A stretch of DNA of 37,366 nt from Alphaproteobacteria bacterium (GTDB lineage: Bacteria > Pseudomonadota > Alphaproteobacteria > Bin95), in NCBI GenBank assembly GCA_022821735.1, contig JAJECZ010000193.1:1-37366 (forward strand), read 5' to 3'. Shown here piece after piece: positions 1 to 9,348 of this stretch. Under the pieces are notes generated by a model. It worked only from the letters and a program-made list of their open reading frames with translations, was not told the origin of the DNA and ran no database searches. Position 1 is the first letter of the stretch. Every line of letters begins with the position of its first letter. A program made the translations under genes and the position numbers.

Positions 1-207
1 GGTCCAGGCTTCGCGGTCGTAACCGAGCCTTCGGTTCAGTTTGTCGCAGATGCTGAGCGCATCCTCCAGATTGAGTGAGATGAGCGCGGTCGGGACGTGG
101 CCGGCGAGGCCTTCGATGACGATGCGAATCTGCTGCACCTCGGTCTCGACGTCGTATGCCGGCGCGAAACAGAAATTGGGTTCGTCCGGCAGGGTCTGCG
201 CGGTCAT
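1..207 (-). CDS. hypothetical protein, C-terminus truncated by window edge (MTAQTLPDEPNFCFAPAYDVETEVQQIRIVIEGLAGHVPTALISLNLEDALSICDKLNRRLGYDREAWT...)
   Basis: Manual reverse-strand translation from ATG at 207 is open to the window edge; AAGGAGAG Shine-Dalgarno just upstream; missing from the ORF track because it runs off the end. Confidence 0.75.
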   Translation of the reverse strand, partial: MTAQTLPDEPNFCFAPAYDVETEVQQIRIVIEGLAGHVPTALISLNLEDALSICDKLNRRLGYDREAWT

Positions 208-243
208 GGGGGCTCTCCTTCGGTTGCGGCGGCAGCGGCCGCC

Positions 244-274
244 GCCCGGCCGGCAATACGTATGCCGGCCGGGC
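244..274 (-). other. perfect 12-bp stem, 7-nt loop intergenic hairpin (gcccggccggca-atacgta-tgccggccgggc)
   Basis: Direct inverted repeat between the stop of the 300..4787 gene and the next start at 207; no clear U-tract. Confidence 0.6.
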
Positions 275-299
275 ATTGAACGGGTGGATTCTCCGGGAG

Positions 300-3200
300 T
301 CACGCAGCGAGCGGCCAGCGGTCGAGGATGCGCTCCACCGCGCCGGCATTGGGGGCGAATATCCGCGCCCGGAACGAGACGATCTCGACCGTGCAGCCCA
401 TGCGCCGGAGTGCTGGCAGGTCGGTGTCCGCCGGTCCCTCGACCTCGACCCGGTTGCCACCCATCAGGCGGCGGCGCGCCAGCCGCCAGCCGTTGGCGAG
501 GGAAAGCGCGTTGCCCCGGTCCATGACCGCCGCGAAGGCTTCCGCGCCGGTCATGGCCGGTCCGCCGTCGAGGCCGAAGCCGGCGCGTACCGAGCGAACC
601 TGCTCGGCGTCGAGCACGCGCCCGATGAGCGCGATGCCGTCATCGCTGGTGAGCCGCCTGACCCGCATGTTCTCGGCCGGCAGGAGGTCCCAGACCGGCA
701 GCAGCAGGCCGGAGGCGAGCCAGAAGCGGGACTCGCGGTGGGACGGCAGGCCGGCGACCTCGGAGTCCCAGACGCGGCGCCACTGCGCTTCGTCGGCGCG
801 GCGCCAGTTGGAGGCGGTGAACTCGGCCTGGGCCATGCGGTCCCGGGTGGCGGGGCGGATCAGCTGCACCCGTTCCTGCACACCGCCATTGTCCAGCATG
901 CGCGACGGCGCCGGCAGCAGGACGGCGGCGCGCTTCGAGCGCGTGTTGACGACGAGACGGGGCTTGCCGTCCGGAGCCGGATCGCGGGCGCCCATGGCGA
1001 GAGCGGCGTCGGCGGAAAGCGGCACGAGCCGGTCGCGGCGGACGATCTCGACCAGCTCGGTCGCCACACCGGTGCCGGGATGTTCATAGAGCGTCTCCCG
1101 TCCGCCGACAAGGAGGGAGTCGGCGACGACCGTCTCGACGCCGACCTCGTAGATGCCGGCCTCCATCGCCTGCTCGATATTGCTGGCGATACGGTCCTCC
1201 AGATCGGCGAAGAGCTGGTTCTGCTCGGCAATGGGGAGCGCCAGCAGCCGGTTCAGGAACTTCGGCATCGGCGGCAGGTCGTCCTTGAGCCCGCCCTCAT
1301 GGACGATCTTGAGGCCGGTCGACTCCTGGAACCGCTCCGCGTTCCAGCCCTCGATACGCCCGCGCCAGAGCGCGCTGTAGAACTGCCTGAGCGCCGCCTT
1401 CGCATAGTCGGATTCGAGATTGTCGCTCTCGCGGAAGAGCGCGGCGTCGCTGCCGCCCATCGCGGTCTGGCTGTCGCGCTGGCCCCGGGTGATGGCGCCC
1501 AGGCTGTCCAGCCGCCGGGCAATGGTGGCGATGAACCGGCGCTCGCCCTTCACGTCGGTGGTGACGGGCCGGAACAGCGGCGCCGAGGCCTGGTGGGTGC
1601 GGTGGGTGCGTCCGAGCCCCTGGATCGCCTGGTCGGCCCTCCAGCCGGGCTCCAGCAGGTAGTGAATGCGCCGCTCGATGTTGGCGCAGGACAGGTCGGC
1701 GTGGTAGCTGCGCCCGGTGCCTCCCGCCATGGAGAACACGAGGATGCGCTTCTCGGCGTCCATGAACGCGGCGGTCTCGGCGAGGTTGGCGGACGCGGGC
1801 CGCGAGCGCAGCGAGAGCCGTTCGCCCTTCCCGTCCGCCATGCGCAGGATCCGCCGCGACCGCCCGGTGACCTCCGCAACGGCTTCGTGCCCGAAATGCT
1901 GCACGACCTGGTCGAGCGCGGTCGGCACCGGCGGCAGCGCGGCGAGCTTCTCGATCAGGGCGTCGCGCCGTTCCTCAGCTTCCTTGCAGACGACGGGGTT
2001 GCCGTCCCCGTCGGTTGCGGGCCGGCTCATCAGGTTGCCGCCGTCGTCGGTAAACGGCTCCTGCAACTGCACCGGGAAGGCGTGCATCAGGAACGACAGG
2101 ATGCCGTCCCGGGGCGTGAGGTCGATATTGAGGTCGTCCCACTCGGAGGCCGGGATCTCCGCGATCCTGCGCTCCATCAGTGCCTCGCCGGTGGAGACCA
2201 GCTGGACCACGGCCGAGCGCCCGGCATCGAGGTCGGCCTCGACGGCCCGGATCAGGCTCGGGCATTTCATGCCGGTCAGCAGATGGCCGAAGAAGCGCTG
2301 CTTCATGCCCTCGAAGGCGCTGTATGCGGCCGACTTGGCGTTCCTGTTCAGCGTCTCCTCGCCCTGGACGATGCCGGTGGCCTTCAGGGCCTCCTCGATA
2401 TTGTGGTGGATGACCTTGAAGGCGCCGGCATAGGCGTCGTAGATGCGCCGCTGCTCGGGCGAAAGCGGATGTTCGAGGATGTCGACCTCGACCCCGTCAT
2501 AGGCGAGCGCGCGGGCCTGGTAGAGGCCGAGGGCCTTCAGGTCCCGCGCCACGACCTCCATCGCGGCGACGCCGCCGGCTTCCATGGCGGCGACGAAGTC
2601 CGTGCGTTTCTCGAACGGCGTCTCGCCGGCGGCCCACAATCCGAGCCTGGCGGCATAGGCAAGGCCGGGGACGGTGGTGGCGCCGGTGGCGGAGACGTAG
2701 GCGATGCGCGCGTCCGGCAGCGCGTTCTGCAACCGCAGCCCGGCCCTTCCCTGCTGGGAGGGCTTCGTCTCGCCGCGCTCGGACTTCGAGCCTGCCGCAT
2801 TCGCCATGGCGTGGGCCTCGTCGAACACGATGACCCCGTCGAAGGCGTGGCGGTCCTCCTCGTCGAGCGAGCCGGCCAGCCACTCGACGATCTGCTCCAG
2901 CCGCGAGGGCTTGCCCTGGCGTGACGGCGAGCGCAGCGTGGCATAGGTCGCGAACAGGATGCCCTCGTCGAGGGGGATCTCCATTCCCTGGCGGAAACTG
3001 CCGAGCGGGATGACGTCGCTCTCAAGCCCGCCCAGCGCCGTCCAGTCGCGCTGTGCGTCTTCCAGCAGCTTGTCGGACTGCGAGAGCCAGAGGGCGCGTT
3101 TGCGGCCCCTCAGCCTGTTGTCGAGGATGATCGCGGCGACCTGGCGGCCCTTGCCGCAGCCGGTGCCGTCTCCCAGCATCCAGCCCCGGCGGAACCTCAC

Positions 3201-4787
3201 CGGCTCGGACAGGGTTTCGCCGTCCGCCGTTACGAACGACGTGTCGATCTCTTCGGCGTTGCCATCCTCGTCTTCCGGGCAGCGGTGGACGGTCTCCCAA
3301 TGGGAGCCGATGCGGTAATCCGCGTCCAGATGCCGGGAATGGGCCTCGCCGGCGAGCACGACGCTCTCCAGCTGGGCGTCCGACAGCAGGCCGTCCGTCA
3401 CGACGCATTCCGGCAGAATGGGTCGCCAGGCCGGCGCCGGATGGGGCACGGCGGCCATGGCGGCGGACTGCACCAGCGGCGTCGGATGCTCGACGGCGCC
3501 CGGCACCCGTACCGCGCCCGGCCGCCAGGAGGCGTAGGGACCGGTCGTGTTCGCGCCCACAGCGGTCGTCGGTTCGACAGGGCCGGTCTCGACCGCAAGC
3601 TTCGATACGGGCCCCCAGTCATGGGTCGCCCGCGTCTCGGGCGTCGATGCTTGTTTGGGCCCCCGCCGCTTTGCAGGCGTTGGCGCGACCGCCTTGCCGA
3701 ACAGGTCGCGCGCGGGGCCGGCCGGGGCGGGCGCGATCGGCTGGCGGGGCGGCACCTGGGCGATGACGGCATCGAGAAGCTCGGCTGCATCGGCAGCGCA
3801 TGCCGTTCCGTCCAGCTCAATATCGGCCCCGGCGCCGCGTTCCAGCACGGTGAGGCGGGTGTCGAAGCCGGTGCCGCGCCTTGCATAGGCGCGGCCGTCG
3901 ATCGCCATGGTGAAGATGCAGCGGGCCGGCGGGTCGAGACGGCTGACGGTGTCGCCGGGCGCGCAATGGGCCGAGGTGATCGTCACCAGCCGCCCGCCGG
4001 GTGGCAGCATGGAGGCGGCCGAGCGGACATGGCGCAGGTCGGCGTCGCGCCGGATGCGGTCGACCCCCGGCGTGACGGAGAACGGCGGGTTCATCAGCAC
4101 CACGGTCGGCCGGACGTCGCGCAGCCGGTCCGCAATCGCCTCCGCGTCGAACGCGGTGACGACGGCCTCGGGGAAGAGTCTGGTGAGGAGGCGCGCCCGC
4201 GTGTGGGCGTATTCGTTAAGGTAGAGCGCGCCCGGCACCCGGTCGCCGAGCGCGCACTGCGCCATCGCCGCCAGCATGCCGGTGCCGGCCGAGGGCTCCA
4301 GCACGGTATCGCCGGGACGGACTCCCGCCGCCTGGAGGACCGCCCAGGCCAGCGTCAGCGGGGTCGAGAACTGCTGGAGCCGGACCTGCTCCTCGGAGCG
4401 CCTGGTATGCGAGGGCTCCAGCGCCGCGCCGGCTTCCAGCATCGCCAGCATGCGGCGGGTCCCGTCCGGCCCGGCGCCGGCATTGCCGTGCATGGGATTG
4501 CCATAGCGCTGCATGAACAGGACGGTGGCGGCCTCGGCAGCCTCGTAGGCGTCCTTCCAGACCCAGGCGCCCGCAGCGTCCGATCCGCCGAAGGCATCCG
4601 TCATGGTCTCCCGGAGGGTCGCGGCATCGAGAGACTTGCCCGCCTCCAGCACCGGCAGCAGGGCTCGGGCTGCGGCGAACAGGGCGTCGCCGGCCACCGG
4701 GCGGGCCGTTTCGGCGATCGGGTCGATGGCGGTGTGGGAAAGAGGGGGACGCGCGAGGGCGTCCGGTGCCGGGCGGGCGTCGAGCAT
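300..4787 (-). CDS. N6-type DNA methylase / strawberry-notch family SF2 helicase fusion protein
   Basis: VLEPSAGTGMLA (SAM motif I), MNPPF (motif IV), GDGTGCGKGRQVAA (Walker A), VIVFDEAHAMAN (DEAH), GLGRTHRTHQ (motif VI-like). ATG at 4787 has CGGAGACC SD; the ORF-track start at 4808 is TTG. Confidence 0.9.
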   Translation of the reverse strand: MLDARPAPDALARPPLSHTAIDPIAETARPVAGDALFAAARALLPVLEAGKSLDAATLRETMTDAFGGSDAAGAWVWKDAYEAAEAATVLFMQRYGNPMHGNAGAGPDGTRRMLAMLEAGAALEPSHTRRSEEQVRLQQFSTPLTLAWAVLQAAGVRPGDTVLEPSAGTGMLAAMAQCALGDRVPGALYLNEYAHTRARLLTRLFPEAVVTAFDAEAIADRLRDVRPTVVLMNPPFSVTPGVDRIRRDADLRHVRSAASMLPPGGRLVTITSAHCAPGDTVSRLDPPARCIFTMAIDGRAYARRGTGFDTRLTVLERGAGADIELDGTACAADAAELLDAVIAQVPPRQPIAPAPAGPARDLFGKAVAPTPAKRRGPKQASTPETRATHDWGPVSKLAVETGPVEPTTAVGANTTGPYASWRPGAVRVPGAVEHPTPLVQSAAMAAVPHPAPAWRPILPECVVTDGLLSDAQLESVVLAGEAHSRHLDADYRIGSHWETVHRCPEDEDGNAEEIDTSFVTADGETLSEPVRFRRGWMLGDGTGCGKGRQVAAIILDNRLRGRKRALWLSQSDKLLEDAQRDWTALGGLESDVIPLGSFRQGMEIPLDEGILFATYATLRSPSRQGKPSRLEQIVEWLAGSLDEEDRHAFDGVIVFDEAHAMANAAGSKSERGETKPSQQGRAGLRLQNALPDARIAYVSATGATTVPGLAYAARLGLWAAGETPFEKRTDFVAAMEAGGVAAMEVVARDLKALGLYQARALAYDGVEVDILEHPLSPEQRRIYDAYAGAFKVIHHNIEEALKATGIVQGEETLNRNAKSAAYSAFEGMKQRFFGHLLTGMKCPSLIRAVEADLDAGRSAVVQLVSTGEALMERRIAEIPASEWDDLNIDLTPRDGILSFLMHAFPVQLQEPFTDDGGNLMSRPATDGDGNPVVCKEAEERRDALIEKLAALPPVPTALDQVVQHFGHEAVAEVTGRSRRILRMADGKGERLSLRSRPASANLAETAAFMDAEKRILVFSMAGGTGRSYHADLSCANIERRIHYLLEPGWRADQAIQGLGRTHRTHQASAPLFRPVTTDVKGERRFIATIARRLDSLGAITRGQRDSQTAMGGSDAALFRESDNLESDYAKAALRQFYSALWRGRIEGWNAERFQESTGLKIVHEGGLKDDLPPMPKFLNRLLALPIAEQNQLFADLEDRIASNIEQAMEAGIYEVGVETVVADSLLVGGRETLYEHPGTGVATELVEIVRRDRLVPLSADAALAMGARDPAPDGKPRLVVNTRSKRAAVLLPAPSRMLDNGGVQERVQLIRPATRDRMAQAEFTASNWRRADEAQWRRVWDSEVAGLPSHRESRFWLASGLLLPVWDLLPAENMRVRRLTSDDGIALIGRVLDAEQVRSVRAGFGLDGGPAMTGAEAFAAVMDRGNALSLANGWRLARRRLMGGNRVEVEGPADTDLPALRRMGCTVEIVSFRARIFAPNAGAVERILDRWPLAA

Positions 4788-4916
4788 GGGGCGGTCTCCG
4801 TGCTGCAAGGGACGGGAGACCGGCGGGATGCGCTGAGGGGGAGAACTCGGAACCGCTCCCGCCCGGCCCCGCCGGCCCGCCCCCGACGTGCCCGACTGCC
4901 TCCTGCCGGCGCAGGG

Positions 4917-4938
4917 CGCGCCGGGGAAACCCGGCGCG
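4917..4938 (-). other. intergenic hairpin, 9-bp perfect stem with GAAA loop
   Basis: cgcgccggg-gaaa-cccggcgcg between the 5026..5670 and 300..4787 genes. Confidence 0.5.
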
Positions 4939-5025
4939 GCCGCGGCCGGTAGATGCGTTCGGGAAGGTGCGGGAATGCCTGCGGAGCCTGCGCCGCTCCG
5001 GGCCGGCGCGGGATGTGCGGCGGGA

Positions 5026-5670
5026 TCAGCCGAAGAATTCGCCCGCGGACGTAAACGACCACTCGTTTACGGCGAGGGTCTCGTCGATCGCGGTGTCGGA
5101 GGTCAGGTGCTCGTATTCCTGCCGGAGCTGGCGGTAGAGCCAGCGCGCGAGATCGCGCATGGCCCCGGTCACCGTGTCTTCGGCATCGTCCGTCGGCGGC
5201 TGCCAGGTCGGACTGTCGCGTTCGACCACGATGGTCATCGTGTGTTCGTGGCAGTAGCGCCCGCGCTGGCTGATCGTGGCATGCAGCTGGTGGAAATTGC
5301 GCCTCTGGACGGCCTGCAATGTGTCGGCGATGCGGTGCAGCTCGTCATCCTTGGGCGCATGGGCGCGGATCGCCTTGGCGGCGCCCCTGGCATGGCTGTA
5401 CGAGCCCTCGAAGCTCGCGCCGTCGCCCTGGTTCCAGAAGCCGGTCCAGTACAGATGCGGCTTGTCGCGGGTTCCGCCGCCATAGAGGCCGACAGGGCTG
5501 GTGCGAAGCGTCACGCCGAGGATGCCGCAGATCGTCTCGAAATCCTCGTAGACGAAGTCGTACCACTCATAGTCGAGGCAGGACTGGCGATACCAGGAAC
5601 GGGCCGCCTCCTTCGCCGCGTCCGAAAGCTCGTCGATCGTGTAGACCGTGATCTCGATGACCCGCGGCAT
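5026..5670 (-). CDS. conserved-looking hypothetical protein (MPRVIEITVYTIDELSDAAKEAARSWYRQ...)
   Basis: Intact ORF with coding-like composition; ATG at 5670 (GTG at 5679 possible); overlaps or abuts upstream gene. Confidence 0.8.
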   Translation of the reverse strand: MPRVIEITVYTIDELSDAAKEAARSWYRQSCLDYEWYDFVYEDFETICGILGVTLRTSPVGLYGGGTRDKPHLYWTGFWNQGDGASFEGSYSHARGAAKAIRAHAPKDDELHRIADTLQAVQRRNFHQLHATISQRGRYCHEHTMTIVVERDSPTWQPPTDDAEDTVTGAMRDLARWLYRQLRQEYEHLTSDTAIDETLAVNEWSFTSAGEFFG

Positions 5671-5672
5671 GG

Positions 5673-6470
5673 TCAGCACTCCTGCGGGCCGGGCCCGGCG
5701 CCGTCCTCGCGGATGTCATAGCGGCTGCCCGGGAAATGCTTCATCGCCCGGTCGACATAGGCTTCCGCCTCCTCGCGGCTGTCGAAACGGCTGTCCATGG
5801 CGGCGCCGATGCCGAGAGTGAACATCCGGGACCTGACCAGAAACCTGCCGGTCACGGGCGCTTCCTCGCCGTCGGGGACGGGCCGTGGCGAAGGCGGGCG
5901 GGATACTCCGGCGCTGGCCTGAGCCCGGCGATCCGGGGCTTGCCCGCTTTCCGGCGCCGGGTTGCGGCGGGCATCGCCGGGGGCGGCGCGCACGAACCGG
6001 ACGGCTTCGCGGATGCGCCGCCTTGCAACGCGGTCGTGGTCCAGGTTGGCGCGGAACCAGAGGGCCGGCTTGCGGGAAAACCACGCAGAATCGGCAACAT
6101 ACCCGTCGGCATAGGCCACGAAATGGTTGCTCGCCGAGATCGCCCAGGTTCCGGCCGGCGCGGGGTCCAGGAACGTGCCGAGCGTCATGGCGCGCTCGTC
6201 GAAGGGAACGCCGGCGAAGATCCGCTCCCAGGCCTCCTCGCTGCGCGCGAACCGGCGCTTGCGGAGCTTCGGATGGCGGATGGCGTAATCCGGCGTCCAG
6301 CCGAACTCGGCAAGCGCGGCGGCGAGCTCGTCCATGAAGACGCCGTTGACCGAGCGCCGGTCGAACAGGCGGCGGATGGTGGCGGCGGCCTCATGTGTCG
6401 GCACGCCGGCGATCGCGGAAATGGCGGAGGGGCCGCACTTGGTGGCGCGGCCGGTAATCCTGTGAAGCAT
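5673..6470 (-). CDS. hypothetical protein (MLHRITGRATKCGPSAISAIAGVPTHEAAATIRRLF...)
   Basis: Internal ATG of the 520 aa ORF at 6470 with AGGAACC SD; upstream part of that ORF is low-complexity antisense noise. The N-terminal Cys/'GPSAISAI' and later 'NHFVAYADGYVADSAW' resemble a papain-like fold (inference only). Confidence 0.75.
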   Translation of the reverse strand: MLHRITGRATKCGPSAISAIAGVPTHEAAATIRRLFDRRSVNGVFMDELAAALAEFGWTPDYAIRHPKLRKRRFARSEEAWERIFAGVPFDERAMTLGTFLDPAPAGTWAISASNHFVAYADGYVADSAWFSRKPALWFRANLDHDRVARRRIREAVRFVRAAPGDARRNPAPESGQAPDRRAQASAGVSRPPSPRPVPDGEEAPVTGRFLVRSRMFTLGIGAAMDSRFDSREEAEAYVDRAMKHFPGSRYDIREDGAGPGPQEC

Positions 6471-6534
6471 GGCGGTTCCTTCAGGTGTCGGGAGACGGGG
6501 ATGGACGGTCGGGGCGGAAGGCTCCGGCGGCGCG

Positions 6535-7344
6535 TCATGTCCCCGGGGAAGAGGGGCCGGCCGGCGGGGCGGGGTCGAGCGGGGTTCCGAGGATGCGGAG
6601 GACCTCGCGCCAGACGCCGGGCGAGCGGTCGGCGGCGAGCAACCGGGCGATGCGCCGGCGCTTTTCGATCCGGTATTTCCGGGTCTTCTCGGCCTCGGCG
6701 AAGGCGAAAATCTTGCAATAGCGCCCGACCCCCGAAAGGGTTTCGGCGGCATGGCAGCGCCCGGCCTCGCCGAAGCCGTGGATGCGCCAATAGCGCCCGT
6801 CGCGCTGCAGGATGGCCGCCTCCTCGCCCTCGACCAGGAAGGCATGGACGCCCGGGCGCCTGCGCCTGGTTGCGGTCCGGGGCCGGAGGCCCGGATATTC
6901 CGGGAGGAAGGCGCGGGCCGAGTGAAGAACCGCCACTGCGATCTCCCGGCTGTCGCAGACCTTGTCGAACACGAGGAGCTCCGGCGAACCGGCCGGCAGG
7001 GCCTTGCGCAGCATGGCGTGGAGATGGCCGGCCAAGGCGCGCAGCGCATCGCCCGCGCTATCGCCGGGGTCGAGCCGGTCGCGGTAATGCCGTCCCCCGA
7101 GGTCGTAGGCGGCGCGGCGGATGGCGGCGTCGAGGGAGAAGCGCCGGGCGCGCGGCGACAGCGCGTTGCAGGACCGACCTTCGGCGTCGAGCGCGCCCTC
7201 CCGGGTCCAGCCGGCTTCCAGCAGCGCGATCGCATCGTCGCAGATCTCCGCCGGCGTCACGATCGGCGGCCGTTCGCCAAGGGGCGCCGCCGGGGCCGTC
7301 CGGCAATCGGCGCCCTGGAGGGAGGGGTCGGGAAACTGTGTCAT
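6535..7344 (-). CDS. hypothetical protein (MTQFPDPSLQGADCRTAPAAPLGERPPIVTPAEICDDAIALLEAGW...)
   Basis: Long ORF with amphipathic composition; likely ATG at 7344. Confidence 0.65.
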   Translation of the reverse strand: MTQFPDPSLQGADCRTAPAAPLGERPPIVTPAEICDDAIALLEAGWTREGALDAEGRSCNALSPRARRFSLDAAIRRAAYDLGGRHYRDRLDPGDSAGDALRALAGHLHAMLRKALPAGSPELLVFDKVCDSREIAVAVLHSARAFLPEYPGLRPRTATRRRRPGVHAFLVEGEEAAILQRDGRYWRIHGFGEAGRCHAAETLSGVGRYCKIFAFAEAEKTRKYRIEKRRRIARLLAADRSPGVWREVLRILGTPLDPAPPAGPSSPGT

Positions 7345-7556
7345 GACAGGGTGTCCATGGTGATGTGTGACGGGGAGCGGTCTTGGCGGCGATGCGGCGC
7401 GGCGCAGGGCCTCCCGCGCCGCCCTGCCGGCCTGCCCGGCGCCGGCTGGCCGGACTCCGGGTGGCGGAAGGCGCGGCGGAGCGGGACGGAACAACGGGGC
7501 CGGTCCGGAACGGGGTTGTCGGGAAGGAGAGGCTCAGGCCGCCGGGCGGCGGGAGC

Positions 7557-8249
7557 TCAGAGCAGCGAGACCGGCTCGACGCACCGCGGATCGTCGTTGG
7601 CGGGCCGGTTGACGTGCGTGCTCACCGGCCAGGCCGTCATGGCGTCCGCGGGACACGGATCGAGAGGAACCTCCCCACCCGCGAGCCAGGCGTCCCAGGC
7701 GTCCGGCGGCAGGATGACCGGCATGCGGCCGTGGACCGGCGCGACCGTCCCGTTGGCGGCGGTGGTGAGGATGGTGCAGGTCTCGACCGCATCGCCGGGG
7801 CTGCGCTCGGCGAGCGATCCGGTGAGCGCCGCGCCCTCCGGGACCGTCCAGCGTTCCCACAGGCCGGCGAAGGCGAAGGGCGCGCCGTCCCGCAACCCGA
7901 ACAGCCAGGGCTGGCGGGTCCCGCCGTTGCGCCGCCACTCGTAGAAGCCGTCGGCCGGGATCAGGCAGCGCCGGTGCCGGAAGGCCGATCGGAAGGAAGG
8001 CTTCTCCGCCGCCGTCTCGGACCGCGCGTTGATGAGCTTGTGGCCGATCACGTGGTCCCTGGCCCAGGCGGGTATCAACCCCCACCGGAGCATGGCGAGC
8101 GTGCGGCCATGCGGTGCGGCGCGCACGACCGCGACGTCCTGGCTGGGCGCGATGTTGTAGCGGGGCCGCAGGTTGAGCGGCGCGCCGATGAGGTCCATCA
8201 GCTCATGCAGCTCCCTCCACGAGAGCCTCTGGGTGAACCGGCCGCACAT
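7557..8249 (-). CDS. SOS response-associated peptidase, SRAP family (YedK/HMCES-like)
   Basis: Met-Cys start 'MCGRFTQ', 'RPRYNIAPSQDV', 'RWGLIPAWA', 'NARSETAAEKPSFR', 'RRCLIPADGFYEW', 'HGRMPVIL': all SRAP hallmarks. Confidence 0.97.
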   Translation of the reverse strand: MCGRFTQRLSWRELHELMDLIGAPLNLRPRYNIAPSQDVAVVRAAPHGRTLAMLRWGLIPAWARDHVIGHKLINARSETAAEKPSFRSAFRHRRCLIPADGFYEWRRNGGTRQPWLFGLRDGAPFAFAGLWERWTVPEGAALTGSLAERSPGDAVETCTILTTAANGTVAPVHGRMPVILPPDAWDAWLAGGEVPLDPCPADAMTAWPVSTHVNRPANDDPRCVEPVSLL

Positions 8250-8290
8250 GCCAGCGACATTAGCCGCATCGGCGTCGGTTTGTCATTATT

Positions 8291-8305
8291 GTTCTTCTAT
8301 TGTTC
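8291..8305. promoter_or_regulatory. alphaproteobacterial LexA/SOS box GTTC-N7-GTTC
   Basis: GTTC TTCTATT GTTC, exact match to the GTTCN7GTTC consensus, in the divergent intergenic region between SRAP and the small plus-strand ORF. Confidence 0.8.
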
Positions 8306-8315
8306 TTATGCCACC

Positions 8316-8582
8316 ATGCAAGCCATGGAGAGAAAACACACCATTCCGGTCTCGCGGGAGGACCTGGTGTTCTCGGTCGACATGGCGCTGCGCAAGGCGG
8401 AGCGCTTCTGGCCGAAGAAGCGCGGCCCCGGCGACCACGACCGTCTCAGGCCCTTTGCCGAGATGATCGTGGACCATCTCGAGCTGTGCGGCATGCGCTG
8501 CTTCAGGAGGCCCCGCGGACCCGGCCACAGCACGCCCGATCCCTGGGCCACGCCGCGAACGGACGGCGGCGGGGACGGCTGA
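8316..8582 (+). CDS. small hypothetical protein (MQAMERKHTIPVSREDLVFSVDMALRKAERFWPKKRGPG...)
   Basis: Sole plus-strand ORF in the first 17 kb with coding character; ATG 8316 or 8325; immediately downstream of SOS box. Confidence 0.65.
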   Translation: MQAMERKHTIPVSREDLVFSVDMALRKAERFWPKKRGPGDHDRLRPFAEMIVDHLELCGMRCFRRPRGPGHSTPDPWATPRTDGGGDG

Positions 8583-8598
8583 CCGAGGCGCAGGCAGG

Positions 8599-9348
8599 CT
8601 ATAGCAGGCCGCGCGACTGGAAGCTGACCGTGCCGGTCGGCGTGACGATGAGATGGTCGAGCAGCGTGACCCCGATCGTCTTCAGCGCGTCGCGGACGCG
8701 GCCGGTCATGTCGATATCGGCCCTGGACGGTATGGGATCGCCCGACGGGTGATTGTGTACGGCTATCACCCCGCTGGCCTGAAGTTCGAGGCAGCGCACG
8801 CAGATCTCGCGCGGATAGGCTGGTGTGTGGCAGACCGTGCCCTGCTGGTGCAGGCGGTCGGCGATGAGCCTGTTCTTCCGGTCCAGATACAGCACGTGGA
8901 ATTGCTCGACCTCGCGATGGCCGGCGATGGTGCGGCAATAGTCGATGACCTCGGAATAGTTGCAGAGGGACGGGCGCACGGCGGCGGGAACGGCCTGCCG
9001 CGCCATGCGGATGCCGAGCGCCTCGGCGGTCTTGAGGGCGGCGAGCGCGTCCTCGGAGACGCCGGGCACGGTGCGCAGCCGGTCCGGACGGGCCGCCAGA
9101 GCTCGGGGCGCAGTGCCGAAGGTGTCCAACAACGCGCCGGCCAGCGCCCTGGCGTCGTCCACGCCCTGACGCCCGGCGAGCAGCAGCTCCAGCAGGTCGC
9201 GGTCGTCGACGGCGTCGCGCCCGGCGCGCAGGAACCGGGCCCGGAGCCGGCGGCGGCTTACGGCCTCCCGGACCGAGGCCGGGCCCGCCGGCATGTCCAA
9301 CAGCGGCATCTCGTCGAAACCCGGTCCGGGCCTGTCCTGCGGGCTCAT
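8599..9348 (-). CDS. radC: RadC family protein (JAB/MPN domain)
   Basis: 'HVLYLDRKNRLI', 'GVIAVHNHPSGDPIPSRADIDMT' JAMM motif; 'DRDLLELLL' and helix-hairpin-helix-like N-terminus. Confidence 0.95.
   Translation of the reverse strand: MSPQDRPGPGFDEMPLLDMPAGPASVREAVSRRRLRARFLRAGRDAVDDRDLLELLLAGRQGVDDARALAGALLDTFGTAPRALAARPDRLRTVPGVSEDALAALKTAEALGIRMARQAVPAAVRPSLCNYSEVIDYCRTIAGHREVEQFHVLYLDRKNRLIADRLHQQGTVCHTPAYPREICVRCLELQASGVIAVHNHPSGDPIPSRADIDMTGRVRDALKTIGVTLLDHLIVTPTGTVSFQSRGLL

Noticed and set aside
156-2924. 922 aa plus-strand ORF
   Set aside because: Antisense to the methylase/helicase gene; typical of spurious long ORFs in high-GC DNA, with Arg/Gly/Pro-rich low-complexity sequence and no domain.
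3285-4952. 555 aa plus-strand ORF
   Set aside because: Antisense to the methylase domain; no recognisable motifs.
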